From Leadbettera azotonutricia ZAS-9 (lineage in GTDB: Bacteria > Spirochaetota > Spirochaetia > Treponematales > Breznakiellaceae), in contig NC_015577.1 in the NCBI RefSeq assembly GCF_000214355.1, positions 2,409,389 through 2,473,388 of the forward strand: a stretch of 64,000 nt of DNA. Direction: 5' to 3'. The notes below the pieces were generated by a model. It searched no databases, had not been told where the DNA came from, and saw only the letters and a program-made list of their open reading frames with translations. Of the stretch, positions 33,685 through 44,009 are shown in pieces. The stretch's first letter is position 1, and each line of letters opens with the position of its first letter. Both the position numbers and the translations under genes were made by a program.

Positions 33685-34575
33685 CTACTTCTTCGGCCTC
33701 ACCACCTGCTCCCCGGTTTTCAGATAAACCGTGGAATCCGGGGGTACTGATTCGGTGATCCAGACCGAGCCGCCTATGATGGAACCCCGGCCTATGACGG
33801 TCTCGCCCCCCAGAATGGTGGCGTTGGCGTAGATAGTTACGTCGTCTTCGATGGTGGGGTGGCGTTTGTGGTTGGCTTCGATTTTTTTGACCGACAGGGC
33901 GCCCAGGGTAACGCCCTGGTAGAGTTTGACGTTTTTGCCGATGATGGTGGTTTCGCCTATGACTATGCCCGTACCGTGATCGATGAAGAAGGATTCGCCG
34001 ATTTCGGCGCCCGGGTGTATGTCTATGCCGGTTTGGCTGTGGACAAGCTCGCTCATCATCCGGGGGATAAGGGGGACACCGGCTTTCCAGAAGAAGTTGG
34101 CAAAACGGTGGACGGCTATGGCTTCAAAGCCGGGGTAGGAGACTATCACCTCTTCGATGCTTTTGGCTGCGGGATCGCCCCTGAAGGCGGCGCTGATGTC
34201 GTCGGCCAGCAGCACCCTGAGCTGGGGGAGTTCATCGAAGAAATTTTCTACAATAATCTCTGCGTCTTCGTGGCAGCTGTCTTTTCCTGACCAGAGGCTG
34301 TTTCCGCTTTTGGCGGCAAAGGCGAGGCTCTTTTCCACTTCCTTTATAAGTTCCCGCGCTACGCGATAGACCTTTTCGGAAGTGGCAAGCAGGAGATTGT
34401 CGCGGTCTACGGCCTCGTCTTCCCTGAAGCCGGGGAAAACGAGTTCCTCAAAACCTGAGACTATAGTCGCAACTCCCTGTGTTGAAGGGAGCAGTTCACC
34501 GCCTGAGAAATTCACGAGGCCGTATGTGGTATAGGACTCGGTTAAAGCTTCGATACTCTTATCAAGATGCCGCAC
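33685..34575 (-). CDS. cysE: Serine O-acetyltransferase
   Basis: Acetylates serine with acetyl-CoA, the first step of cysteine synthesis. The 296-aa protein has an N-terminal helical domain and a C-terminal left-handed beta-helix of hexapeptide repeats: [20 protein letters not shown] followed by [20 protein letters not shown] and TLGAL. The HGTGIVIGE segment with its His is the catalytic site. The start is a GTG at 34575 preceded by AGGAGG, a strong ribosome binding site. It begins 23 bp after the CoA-activase stop on the same strand. Confidence 0.95.
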   Translation of the reverse strand: MRHLDKSIEALTESYTTYGLVNFSGGELLPSTQGVATIVSGFEELVFPGFREDEAVDRDNLLLATSEKVYRVARELIKEVEKSLAFAAKSGNSLWSGKDSCHEDAEIIVENFFDELPQLRVLLADDISAAFRGDPAAKSIEEVIVSYPGFEAIAVHRFANFFWKAGVPLIPRMMSELVHSQTGIDIHPGAEIGESFFIDHGTGIVIGETTIIGKNVKLYQGVTLGALSVKKIEANHKRHPTIEDDVTIYANATILGGETVIGRGSIIGGSVWITESVPPDSTVYLKTGEQVVRPKK

Positions 34576-34598
34576 AGGAATCCTCCTTCGGCTTGCCG

Positions 34599-37500
34599 CT
34601 AAACAACGGCGGGTTCTTTTTCTTTCTTTGCCTTCACGTCCGCTTTCTCGATATGGTCAAAGGCGGAGTTGTGGCTGCCTGCCTTGTCCACAAGGCTCGA
34701 AAGGTCTGTGCCGCCCCGGAAGCGCAATACATTCACCATAAAGATATTGAGCTTGTTCACAATATTGGGGGGGAGAAGGTTGCCGTCTACCTCGACCGAG
34801 AGGGTCGGATAATTCCGTTCCCTGGCCCAGGGGGTAAAGAGGCCCTCGATGACCCGGCCTATGAGGCAGGCAAAGGGCGAAATATTCACAATCCCCGAAT
34901 AGCCTGAACTCATGGCGGCGGCGGCGCTGCCCGACGAAACAGCGATCTCGGAGTTGAGTTCCAGGTTCACAAAGTGTTCCTGGGTGTACTTCATGATCTC
35001 GTGCATGTCGTGGGGGGTTTCGGGGATGAGGCCTGTGGGTTCGAGTATGGACAGCACCTTTTTTTCAACCGAGTGTTTCCACCATTCTTCAATACCCAGA
35101 ACTTTGAGATCCTTCCAGGGTTTGGAGAGGAAACGCTTGCCGGGCTTTTGCAGCTTGATGTAGTTTTTTGAGGGCGTATTCGCGCACAAAGTCCAGGTAG
35201 TGTATCCATTCGGAAATACCTGCCACTTTTACTACTATGCCCCGCTCGCTCATAAGGTCTGTAAGTTCGCCCACTGCAAAGTCGTCACGGCGCACGTAGA
35301 TTTCGCCCACCACCAGTACCTTGGGGCAGTCGACAAGCTTGCGCTTTAAGGGGATTTTCTTTACGTCCTTGGCGACATTCTTCAATTCTTTGTAGGTGTT
35401 TTTGGGGTTGTGTTCCACCACATGCATAAGCCTGCGCCATGATTTTTCAAATTCTGCAATGGCGGTAACAGGATTGGCAGCGGTGGTTTTAAGGGCGTTT
35501 TGAATATCCTTGAGGTAATCGGCCAGCACAAAGCCCCGCCACATTTCCTTGACAAAGTCGCCGCCCAGTTCGCCGTAGGAATTATCCGCAGACAGAATAA
35601 AAATCACTACGTTTTCGAGGCGCAGATCCTTAAAGAGGTTTTCGTAGTACACGTAATACTGTCCGGTTCTGCAGGGACCGGTCGTAATGGGCACAAAGAG
35701 AAGATAAAGTTCGTCCTTGCGGTATTGATCGCCAAAGAAGAATTGCAGGGCACTGCCCAACACCAAATGGCTGGGAACACATTCCTTGCCCGACGCATGG
35801 CCCCGGGCTATCTGAATGGTCTTACTGGTAGCCACCGGCAGGGGTATGGCGTTGATCCCCATGTGGTTCACGGCGGCGCTCATGTACTCGGTGGAAATGG
35901 CGCCCATGCTGGAGAGGAGTACTTTTACCCGCTTGTTCCCCTTTATGGGTACCCGTTCGCCGGTTTTTGTATTATCAATGCGGAGGTCGAAATTCTTCCC
36001 TTGTTTCTCGGCCACGAACTTCCAGCCGTTATTGTAACGCTCCCCTTCAATTTCAGTTTTCTTGGCCCTGTAACCGTCGATGATGTCGAGGAAGGCTTCG
36101 ACGCGGGTATCAACGCCCGCATCCGCAGAGTGGGAGTCCAGTTCCAAAACGAGGAAGGGCTTCTGGCCCATGGCCCATTTAATATAATGGAGGATAAACG
36201 AATCCGGCGCGCAGGAAAAGTTTGTGATGTAGGTGAGGTAAATGTTATCCTCTTTTTTAAGGAGGTTTGCAGACTTTACATCCTGCTGACCGTAGTACCA
36301 GTACATATTGGGGAAGATCTCTTCACCTTCAAAGGGAAGTATATCAAAGGGAACAATGGAAAAACCACGGGTGGTAAATTTGCGGGGAATACCCATGTTG
36401 GCTTCGGGGGTAAAGGCGTTGTAGGGGCGGCCCAAGAGGGCGATCACCGGACGGTTGGCCTTGCGCGCTTCGGTCAGGGCTTCCTGGCCGAGTTTTTTGA
36501 CAGCCGCAAAATACTCGTTCTGTTTTGCCAGGGCCTTGTCAAAGGCGGCCTGGGTTTCTTCGGCGCTGATGCCCATACGGTCGCTCATCACCTGGAAAAG
36601 TTCGAGGGCCTTGCCATCGCCGAATTTAAAACTCACCACCAAAGGCAGCCAACGCTTCTTGTCGATGTCCGGGAAGGCCTTTTCTATATAATAGGGAAGG
36701 CTCTGGGTAATGGGGCAGAAATTGGCGTGGACTTTTTCCTCATAACTGGGCATGTCGCGGAAATGGGGAAGCAGCACAAAGTCGGCGCCCTTGTCCAGGC
36801 AATCCTGCACTGCACCATGGGCAATTTCCGCAGGGAAGCAGTAGGTGGATTCGGCCCGGGCAACGCCGGCGTGGGCCACTTCTGTGGAGAGGAAGGTTTT
36901 GATCCCCAGTTCGTGGAAGAACCAACTGTACAATGGGTACAGGGTATGCACCGAGAAGGCCCGGGGAATACCGACTATGTAATCGCGTTTGGGCTTTCCT
37001 GAATTCTGCGGAACGCTGGTTCCCACTTTCTCGTCAACAATAGTTGCGGAGGGAGCGGCGTATTCTTCAAAGATCATCTTCTGCCGTTTTTCAACATAGT
37101 CGAAGACCGGCACATCTTTAACAGATTTACGCATATTGGTGTACTTGTTGCAACGTCCGCCGAACATGTACTTGTGGCTGTTAACGTTGAGCACCTGAAT
37201 GGGGCAATGGTTTTCGCAGGACTGGCAGGTAAAGACCCGCTCATAGCCGATTTCGCTTTTGATGACATCGTCGATGACCACGGCTTTTTCTTCGAGGAGG
37301 CCGTCGGCGCTCTTGCGTTTTGCAAGAAGGGCCACGCCGAAACAGCCCATGAGTTCCGGCGAAGGGGGCACGAGGATTTCCTTGTCCAGCATCATGGCAA
37401 AGGCCAAAGGCACTGCGGGATTTTTGGCGACCCCGCCCTGGAGGAAAATCTTCCCCCCTATGGTGCGGTTCCCCACCACGCGGTTTAAATAATTGGCCAC

Positions 37501-38994
37501 GATGGAACAGGCAATGCCCGCAGTGATGTTTTCCCTTGTTGCGCCCTGCTGGACTGCCTTGCGTATATCGCTGTTGATAAAGGCAGAGCAATGTTCCCCG
37601 AATTTGAGGGGGGCCGTGGCGTTGAGGGCAATGGGGCCAATGTCCTTGGCGCTGTGTATGGAAAGGTCGCCGGAGGCTGATTCCTCAAGGAAGGAACCGG
37701 TACCGGCAGAGCAGGCTTCGTTCATGGCGTAGTCGATGGGCACGCCGTTTTTGAGGAGCACGTACTTGGCGTCCTGACCGCCTATTTCGAAGATGGTCTC
37801 GACGCCGGGATCGAAGTAGGTGGTACCCACGGCGTGGGCGATAATCTCGTTATAGACGCCGGGGGTCTCCAAAAACACGCCGAGGATTTCGCGGCTGGAA
37901 CCGGTGGTGGACACAAGGCGTATATCGATCTGCTTGCTGCCCGTGTCTGCCACGACTTTGTCCTGTATAATAGAAAGACATTCTTTAAGGGCTTTGACGG
38001 GGTCGCCGTGGGTGCGGCCATAGTGGCTTGCCACGATCTCGTCTGTTTCCATATCCACAAGGCAGGCCTTGGTCGTAGTGGAACCGCCGTCAACGCCGAG
38101 TATGTATTTTCTGCCCGCCTGAACTTTGCCGTCGGCTTTATCAAAACTCTTTACTTTTCCCGTCCAGTCCTTGAGGGCCCCCAGGGAGCCGAAACGTATG
38201 GCGTTGGGTTTGAGGAGCTTGTCCACCGGGGGAAGGGGGCTGCCCGACTGGGGGGCCAGGACTGCGGCGCCCAGGGCTTCAAAGACCGAAGCCGCGTCGG
38301 GAATGATAAATTCAATATGCGGGGCCTTGTCCCTGATAAAGCGGATGATGTGCCTGTTCAGGGTGATACCCCCTGCCAGCACTACCCTGCCTGAGGTAAC
38401 TTTGGCGCGCTTCAAAAAGTCGATGACCTTGACCGCCATAACGTCCGAAAGGGAAAGGACTATATCGTCCTTGGTGGCTTCCCGCTTGTTGAGCCTGTGG
38501 GTACAATCGCTTTTCATAAAGACCGAGCAGCGGGTCGAAAGGGGATAGACCTTGGCGGTGTCAGGCACCTTGTCGATATCTTCGAGCTTCATGTCCATAC
38601 GGGCAAGCTGCTGCTTGAGGAATTCGCCAGTGCCCGAGGCGCACTTGTTCCCCGAGAAGTTGTTGATGATCTTTCCGTTCTTGTCGAGGGAGTAGACCAC
38701 GAGATCTTCGCCGCCCATACTCACCACGGCGTCGGCGCTCAAATTGAGGGCCTTGAGGGCCGATTCCACGCAGAGGGGCTCAAGGGTGCCTGCTGCGTCG
38801 AACATAAACCGGCCTTCGTTACCGGTAACCAGGGCGGGTATGCCCTGGGGGATATTTCCGTCCGCAATAAGCTTGCGGGTAGCGGCAGCGAAATCGCCCT
38901 CGTGGGGAACTGCGGCGCTCCATTTTACTTTACCATCTTCCGCCAAGACCATTTTAAGGCTTGTGGAACCTATGTTAATACCTAAAGATTGCAT
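34599..38994 (-). CDS. CoA-dehydratase activase, fused BcrAD/BcrAD/DUF2229 protein, frameshifted
   Basis: An ATP-dependent activator of the 2-hydroxyacyl-CoA dehydratase family in a long fused form of about 1,465 residues. ASKHA ATPase domains occur at the N-terminus ([11 protein letters not shown]) and from about residue 295 ([13 protein letters not shown]). Cysteines in [11 protein letters not shown], about residue 588, begin DUF2229, which is expected to bind an Fe-S cluster. The remainder is dehydratase-like. Near residue 1275 the frame breaks at an A6 run (35164-35169): downstream family-like sequence ([20 protein letters not shown]) continues in another frame. The start at 38994 (MQSLGINIG) has AGAGG upstream. 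Dehydratase partners are not in the window. A sequencing indel, slippage or true inactivation are all possible. Confidence 0.8.
35164..35169 (-). other. A6 homopolymer frameshift site in the CoA activase
   Basis: On the coding strand the sequence is CTC AAA AAA CTA; family-like sequence resumes if one A is dropped (CTC AAA AAC TAC). Without that change translation ends at 35089. Downstream codons in the other frame look normal over 190 residues, so the split is recent or artificial. Confidence 0.75.
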
Positions 38995-39165
38995 AGTACC
39001 TCTTTCCCTGACATTCCTGCCTAATTTGCTCAATATAATAGCGTTTTGTCCTGCCTGTTGCAAGCGCAGGGGTTTGCTGAAATCCAGCCGCTATATCCAA
39101 ACTTTCACTCATCTATCTAAAACACTAAAAAATTCTCCTTTTTCCAAATTTTTTTCAAAATTCGC

Positions 39166-39210
39166 TTGACAATTTACCTAGCTTTCAGTATTATAATAAC
39201 AGTTATCATT
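39166..39210 (+). promoter_or_regulatory. perR promoter with overlapping PerR/Fur-like operator
   Basis: TTGACA (39166-39171) and TATTAT (39189-39194) are spaced by 17 bp. An inverted repeat around A39201, ATAATAAC/GTTATCAT (39193-39209), matches at 7 of 8 pairs and overlaps the -10 and start site. It contains TTATAAT (39191-39197), one half of the PerR box as known from Bacillus. The layout suggests autorepression. Confidence 0.7.
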
Positions 39211-39230
39211 ATTAAAATCAAGAGGTAAAT

Positions 39231-39644
39231 TTGATTTTAGGATCAAGAAAGCACAGCAAGAAGCGGGATGCCATACTCGGGCTGATACGCGCCACAGAGA
39301 CCCATCCCGGGGCGCAGTGGGTCTATGACCAGCTTAAGCCATCCATTCCGGATCTGTCCCTTGGCACAGTGTACCGGAACATAGCCATTTTTAAGGAAGA
39401 AGGGCTTGTGGAATCTGTGGGTGTGGTTTCGGGCGAGGAGCGTTTCGATGCGGACACTTCCCCCCACCCCCATGCGGTGTGCAAAAAGTGCGGAAAGGTC
39501 ACAGACCTCTCCGAAGAAGTACAGGCGGAGTTAATCCGGAATTTTTCGGTAAATATTCCGGGTTTTTCTATTGATAAGCGCAATACCGTGTTTTATGGTA
39601 TATGCATGGAGTGCAACGAGGAAACTGCGGCCCTAGGCCGTTAG
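39231..39644 (+). CDS. perR: PerR-type peroxide-sensing regulator (Fur family)
   Basis: A 137-aa Fur-family repressor. The DNA-binding domain includes LGTVYRNIAIFKEEGLV. The structural zinc site is CKKC (84-87) and CMEC (125-128). The regulatory metal ligands of Bacillus PerR align: His25, Asp73, His79, His81 and Asp92, where Asp in the last position favours PerR over Fur. The start is a TTG at 39231, preceded by AGAGG. The next gene is reverse rubrerythrin, 28 bp downstream. Peroxide would oxidise the histidines and release DNA. This is predicted from the family. Confidence 0.9.
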   Translation: MILGSRKHSKKRDAILGLIRATETHPGAQWVYDQLKPSIPDLSLGTVYRNIAIFKEEGLVESVGVVSGEERFDADTSPHPHAVCKKCGKVTDLSEEVQAELIRNFSVNIPGFSIDKRNTVFYGICMECNEETAALGR

Positions 39645-39672
39645 CATATTTTATTTTTAAGGACGGAGAGTT

Positions 39673-40212
39673 ATGAAGAAATGGGTATGTACAGTATGTG
39701 GTTATGTTTTTACCGGCGATCAGCCCCCTGAGGCCTGCCCCCAGTGCAAGGCGCCTGCTTCCAAATTCAAGGAGCAGACCGCCACAGGCGGTTTTGCCGC
39801 AGAGCATGTAGTCGGCGTAGCGAAAGGCGTTGAGAAAGACATCGCCGACGACCTCAGGGCTCACTTTAACGGCGAATGCTCGGAAGTGGGCATGTACCTT
39901 GCCATGAGCAGGGTTGCGGAACGCGAGGGCTATCCCGAAGTAGCGGAAGCCTACAAACGCTATGCCTTCGAAGAGGCCGAACACGCGGCCAAGTTTGCGG
40001 AACTCCTGGGCGAAGTCATCACCGACAGCACCAAGAAGAACCTGGAACTCCGGGTGGAAGCCGAACACGGCGCCTGCGCCGGCAAGACCGACATTGCCAA
40101 GCGCGCCAAGGAAAAAGGCTATGACGCCATCCACGACACAGTCCACGAAATGGCCCGGGACGAAGCCCGCCACTGCGCCGGCTTCACAGGCCTTCTCAAG
40201 AGATATTTCTAA
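39673..40212 (+). CDS. Reverse rubrerythrin (NADH-linked peroxidase)
   Basis: A 179-aa peroxide-reducing protein of anaerobes. The rubredoxin domain is N-terminal, with iron-binding Cys6, Cys9, Cys22 and Cys25 (CTVCGY and CPQCKAP), and the ferritin-like diiron domain follows from about residue 55: [13 protein letters not shown], then EEAEHAAKF and DEARHCAGF. This order is reversed relative to classical rubrerythrin. In clostridia, such proteins are among the most strongly PerR-regulated genes, which fits the neighbour. It sits 28 bp after perR. Its stop overlaps the AraC gene's stop by 4 bp. Confidence 0.93.
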   Translation: MKKWVCTVCGYVFTGDQPPEACPQCKAPASKFKEQTATGGFAAEHVVGVAKGVEKDIADDLRAHFNGECSEVGMYLAMSRVAEREGYPEVAEAYKRYAFEEAEHAAKFAELLGEVITDSTKKNLELRVEAEHGACAGKTDIAKRAKEKGYDAIHDTVHEMARDEARHCAGFTGLLKRYF

Positions 40213-41171
40213 TTGATATTGTTCTCCCTCAGCGCGTTTTTACGCCATGCTGAGGGGGACATGCCGGTTTTATTTTTAAAAAGATGCGAAAAATGATAGG
40301 GATCTTCAAACCCCAGATCCAGGGCTGCGCTTTGAATCGTAACCCCTTCCTGCTCCAGTAGGCTCTGCGCCTTCTGAATTTTGATATGGATATAATATTG
40401 ATAGGGCGTCATGGACGTGTAGGTTTTGAACACCTCGTTAAGCCATGAAGTGCTGATGCCTATTTGGTCCGCAATGGCAGTCAAATTAATCGAACCGTAG
40501 ACATTGGCAATCATCAGGCTTTTAGCTTTTTCTACAATTTTCTGGTAATAATTGGGCTGATCCCTGCGCCGCTCGTAGGTTAGGATTTCGGAGATGATAT
40601 CCAGAATGCAGGCGCAGGCCTTGATCTGAAAAAGGGGCTGCTGGGCTTTTACCTCGTCCAAAATCCGGTTATAGAGGGAAATGATGTAGTCCTTTAATCC
40701 TAAATTGATAAAAAAATGATCCTTTGAAAGCAGTCCCTGATCCAGAAAGCGCTTGAAAAAATCCCCGTTAAATCCAACCCAATATTCATGCCAGCCCGTT
40801 TCGGGGGCAGGCTTATACTTATGCTTCAAGCCCGGAAGGAGGAGTATCATGCTGCCGGGCAAGATATGGTAGGTTTTGCCCTCAGCCTCGAAAGTCCCCT
40901 CCCCTTTTGTGATATAGACAAAATTGAAATCCGGAAGGGAACGGCCTTCCGCTACAGAGCGGTAAATGGCCGGATGGTTCCCCCTGTTGGGCGGGTACGG
41001 CGTATTGGGCCTGGTTTCGACACTGCCTGCTGAAACGCAGAACATGCCCAGCTTGGCATCCTCGCTGCTGGAAGGGATATAATGGAGAAATGAGAGTTTA
41101 TTTTCGCTGCCCTGGCCTTTCATGCCCAGACTATAGCTTGTTTTAGACATTTTCTCAATAGAAATAAACAT
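40209..41171 (-). CDS. AraC-family transcriptional regulator
   Basis: A 320-aa regulator with an N-terminal cupin sugar-binding domain ([20 protein letters not shown] is a cupin-like segment) and two C-terminal helix-turn-helix motifs: the first near [20 protein letters not shown] and the second near [20 protein letters not shown]. It is divergent from the rhamnose import operon with a 54-bp gap, so it is the probable local regulator. A second ATG at 41150 is possible. Sugar response is inferred from context. Confidence 0.88.
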   Translation of the reverse strand: MFISIEKMSKTSYSLGMKGQGSENKLSFLHYIPSSSEDAKLGMFCVSAGSVETRPNTPYPPNRGNHPAIYRSVAEGRSLPDFNFVYITKGEGTFEAEGKTYHILPGSMILLLPGLKHKYKPAPETGWHEYWVGFNGDFFKRFLDQGLLSKDHFFINLGLKDYIISLYNRILDEVKAQQPLFQIKACACILDIISEILTYERRRDQPNYYQKIVEKAKSLMIANVYGSINLTAIADQIGISTSWLNEVFKTYTSMTPYQYYIHIKIQKAQSLLEQEGVTIQSAALDLGFEDPYHFSHLFKNKTGMSPSAWRKNALRENNIN

Positions 41172-41225
41172 TTACGGATCAGAAAATCCCCCTGATAATT
41201 AAGCTAGTCTATTTATGGGGTGATT
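41172..41225. promoter_or_regulatory. Divergent promoter region, AraC regulator and rhamnose operon
   Basis: Only 54 bp separate the two start codons, so the promoters and any AraC-type operator must overlap. The half-sites ggatcagaaaat and ccctgat are near each other, but no convincing paired operator can be read. GGGGTG (41217-41222) is the ribosome binding site of rhaM. Confidence 0.45.
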
Positions 41226-41543
41226 ATGGAACGGTTTGTTTGGAAAGCCCGGCTCCTTCCGGGGAAGCGCGAAGAATACATACGCCGCCACGATGAAATA
41301 TGGCCGGAAATGACCGAACTCCTCAACAAGGCGGGAATTCACAATTATACCATCTGGCGGGCAGGCGACGAACTGATTGGCTACTACGAGGCTGAGAAAG
41401 GAATCGCTTTCGCCTCCAGTACCCAGGCAGAAAGCCCCCTGGTGGACAAGTGGAACGAGTACATGAAGGATGTAATGGTAATGGAGAAAGATCCCGCCAC
41501 GGGCACCCACTACGCACTGGAACAGGTTTTTTATCACAAATAA
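41226..41543 (+). CDS. rhaM: L-rhamnose mutarotase
   Basis: Interconverts alpha and beta L-rhamnose. The 105-aa protein matches RhaM/YiiL (DUF718): VWKARLLPGKREEYIRRHDE followed by IWPEM. His22 and Tyr18, the active-site residues in the E. coli enzyme, are conserved. The start at 41226 follows GGGGTG. It is the first gene of the import operon, 10 bp before the ATPase gene. Mutarotases of this type are encoded with rhamnose transport or catabolism, so it gives the best clue to the operon's substrate. Confidence 0.92.
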   Translation: MERFVWKARLLPGKREEYIRRHDEIWPEMTELLNKAGIHNYTIWRAGDELIGYYEAEKGIAFASSTQAESPLVDKWNEYMKDVMVMEKDPATGTHYALEQVFYHK

Positions 41544-41553
41544 GGAAAAAGCC

Positions 41554-43056
41554 GTGCAAGAATTGGCCATGCGTCTTGAATCAATAGTAAAAACCTTTCC
41601 CGGCGTCATTGCCCTGGAGAACATGAACTTCGAGCTTAAAGCAGGGGAGATTCACGCCATCTGTGGCGAGAACGGCGCCGGGAAGTCCACCCTTATGAAG
41701 GTAGTTTCGGGGGTCTATGAGCCCGATACGGGAAAGATTTTCCTTTTCGGCAAGGAAGTCACCATTAAAGGCCCTCTGGATGCCCTGTCCAAGGGGGTAG
41801 GTATCATTTACCAGGAGACAAGCCTTTTCGAAGCCATGACGGTTCTGGAGAACCTTTTTCTGGGCCGCGAGATTGTCAAAAAAGCTGGCCCTTTTTCCAT
41901 CCTGGATTACAAAGCCATGGCTGCCCAGGTGGAGGAGATTTTCAAAACCCTGGGCATGACCCTTTCGCCGGACGAAAAAATCAAACACCTCGGCATGGCA
42001 CAGAAGCAGATGGTAGAAATCGCCAAGGCCCTCACCTTTAAATCAAGAATCCTTATTCTCGATGAGCCTACCGCGAGCCTTACCCAGCAGGAAGTTGACT
42101 CCCTTTTCAATGTGATTCGGGATCTTCGCAGCAAAGGCGTGAGCATCGTATACATCAGCCACAGGCTGGAAGAAATTTTTACCCTCTGCGACAGGGTTAC
42201 AGTTATTCGGGATGGCCGTTATATCTCCACCCGTGAAGTTTCCAAAACCAACAAGGACGAGCTTGTGGCTGACATGGTAGGCCGCAGTATGGATAATTAT
42301 TATCCAAAAACAAATGTTGAAATCGGTGGGGAGCTTCTTTCGGTTAAGGGCCTTAATTGCAAAGAGCTTCTCCACAATATCGATTTTAATGTGCGCAAGG
42401 GCGAGATTCTGGGCTTTGCCGGCCTTGCCGGTTCCGGGAGGACCGAACTTGCCCAGGCACTCTGCGGCTTTACGCCCATAGAATCAGGGGATATCAGGCT
42501 TGAAGGAAAAAATGTGCGCCTTACTTCTTATAAACAGGCCATGCAGAACGGCCTTGTCTATGTATCGGAAGATCGGGGTAAGTACGGGGTCATACTCAGG
42601 ATGAGCGTCAAGGACAATATCGTCATGCCCCAGCTTGATAAAATTTCCCGCCTCGGGGTGATAAACACTATTGAAGAATACGCGGTAGCGGAAAAAATGC
42701 GAAACGAAGTGGGCATTAAGGCGCCAAACACCAACTTCCCGGTGAACAACCTTTCCGGTGGGAATCAGCAGAAAGTCTCTGTCAGCAAAGCCCTGGCATT
42801 GAACCCCAAACTGCTCCTCCTTGACGAGCCCACCCGGGGGGTGGATGTAAACGCCAAGGCGGAAATACACCGCATCATAAGCAATATGGCGGCCTCGGGC
42901 CTTACCATCATGATGATATCAAGCGAGCTGCCCGAGCTTATCGGCATGTGCGACAGGATCTATGTGATGAAAGACGGAACCATTGCGGGCTCGTTTAACC
43001 GCAGCGAATTCTCCCAGGAGGAAATATTACACGTTGCCCTTGCAACGGTTGCGTAA
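41554..43056 (+). CDS. Sugar ABC transporter ATP-binding protein (two ABC domains)
   Basis: A 500-aa RbsA/RhaT-like ATPase with tandem ABC domains. The first has Walker A CGENGAGKST at about residue 40 and LSxxQ-like signature HLGMAQKQMVEIAKAL. The second has a degenerate Walker A, GLAGSGRTEL, and signature LSGGNQQKVSVSKAL, as is usual for this subfamily. A Walker B (LILDEPTASL) and switch His (ISHRLEE) are present in the first. It starts with GTG at 41554. It powers the two permeases encoded next. Rhamnose is inferred from the adjacent mutarotase. Confidence 0.95.
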   Translation: MQELAMRLESIVKTFPGVIALENMNFELKAGEIHAICGENGAGKSTLMKVVSGVYEPDTGKIFLFGKEVTIKGPLDALSKGVGIIYQETSLFEAMTVLENLFLGREIVKKAGPFSILDYKAMAAQVEEIFKTLGMTLSPDEKIKHLGMAQKQMVEIAKALTFKSRILILDEPTASLTQQEVDSLFNVIRDLRSKGVSIVYISHRLEEIFTLCDRVTVIRDGRYISTREVSKTNKDELVADMVGRSMDNYYPKTNVEIGGELLSVKGLNCKELLHNIDFNVRKGEILGFAGLAGSGRTELAQALCGFTPIESGDIRLEGKNVRLTSYKQAMQNGLVYVSEDRGKYGVILRMSVKDNIVMPQLDKISRLGVINTIEEYAVAEKMRNEVGIKAPNTNFPVNNLSGGNQQKVSVSKALALNPKLLLLDEPTRGVDVNAKAEIHRIISNMAASGLTIMMISSELPELIGMCDRIYVMKDGTIAGSFNRSEFSQEEILHVALATVA

Positions 43057-43064
43057 CACACATT

Positions 43065-44009
43065 ATGAACACAAAGAAGATTTTAACCGCCGAAGCTTAC
43101 CTTGGGCTTTTCCTCCTGGCAATACTTTTGCTGCTGGCTGTTTTTACCAAGGGCTTCTTTTCCATAAACAATGTGATGAGCATGCTCAACCGTTTCAGCT
43201 ATGTGCTCATAGCTGCTATCGGCATGAACCTCATCATCATTACGTCCAATATCGATGTGTCCGCAGGCGCCCTGATTTCCGTGGTCTGCCTTGTCCTGGC
43301 GGCCCTCGGCAAACTCGGCCTGGGCCTCCCGGTGCTTCTCCCTGCGGCAATTATCACAGGCGGCTTACTCAGCCTGATAAACGCAGTGTTTATCACCAAG
43401 TTCAGGATTCCTGCCATTGTGGCGACTTTGGCGACTGCCCAATTGTTTTCGGGTATTTTACCCCTCGTGGTGGAAGGCTCACTTTACGACCTGCCCGCGA
43501 GTTTTACCTGGCTTGCATTTGAAGCAAAAATATTCGGGATTTTTCCTGCCAGTGTTTTGCTCATGTTCATCATCGCAATTGCAGCCCTTGTTTTTATGAA
43601 TTATTCGAGGCTCTCCAAAAAAATATACGCTGTGGGCAACAACCCTGAGGCTGCGCGCCTTGCGGGCATCGACGTAAACAAAGTCGTCATCATTGCCTAT
43701 GTTATTGCAGGCTGTCTATTCGGCATTACCGGAACCATCATCGCCACTGCGGGCCAGCGGGTAACTACTACCATGGGAACAGGCCTTGAAATGACCTTTA
43801 TAGCCGCTGTGGTCCTGGGCGGTACCAGCGTAGCGGGGGGCAGCGGAAAAATTCTGGGGACCATTTTCGGTACTGCGGTTCTTTCGGTAATTTCCCCTGC
43901 CACTAACTACCTGGGCATAAGCTCAGACTGGTCTGACGCTATTATGGGCGCCATCATTATTGTGGCGGTCATCGTGAGCGCATTGAGAAAGGAAGTCCGC
44001 CATGGATAA
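43065..44009 (+). CDS. Sugar ABC transporter permease
   Basis: A 314-aa multi-spanning membrane protein of the RbsC/RhaP type, with about 8-10 hydrophobic segments. The family motifs GNNPEAARLAGI and VLGGTSVAGGSGKILGT are present near residues 190-270. It starts 8 bp after the ATPase stop and overlaps the next permease by 8 bp, so the two are coupled and probably form a heterodimeric channel. Substrate is inferred from the operon only. Confidence 0.93.
   Translation: MNTKKILTAEAYLGLFLLAILLLLAVFTKGFFSINNVMSMLNRFSYVLIAAIGMNLIIITSNIDVSAGALISVVCLVLAALGKLGLGLPVLLPAAIITGGLLSLINAVFITKFRIPAIVATLATAQLFSGILPLVVEGSLYDLPASFTWLAFEAKIFGIFPASVLLMFIIAIAALVFMNYSRLSKKIYAVGNNPEAARLAGIDVNKVVIIAYVIAGCLFGITGTIIATAGQRVTTTMGTGLEMTFIAAVVLGGTSVAGGSGKILGTIFGTAVLSVISPATNYLGISSDWSDAIMGAIIIVAVIVSALRKEVRHG

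Noticed and set aside
35500-37002. A 500-codon open frame antisense to the CoA activase
   Set aside because: The minus strand encodes a recognised family with all motifs; this frame has no domain and arises from GC-rich third positions.
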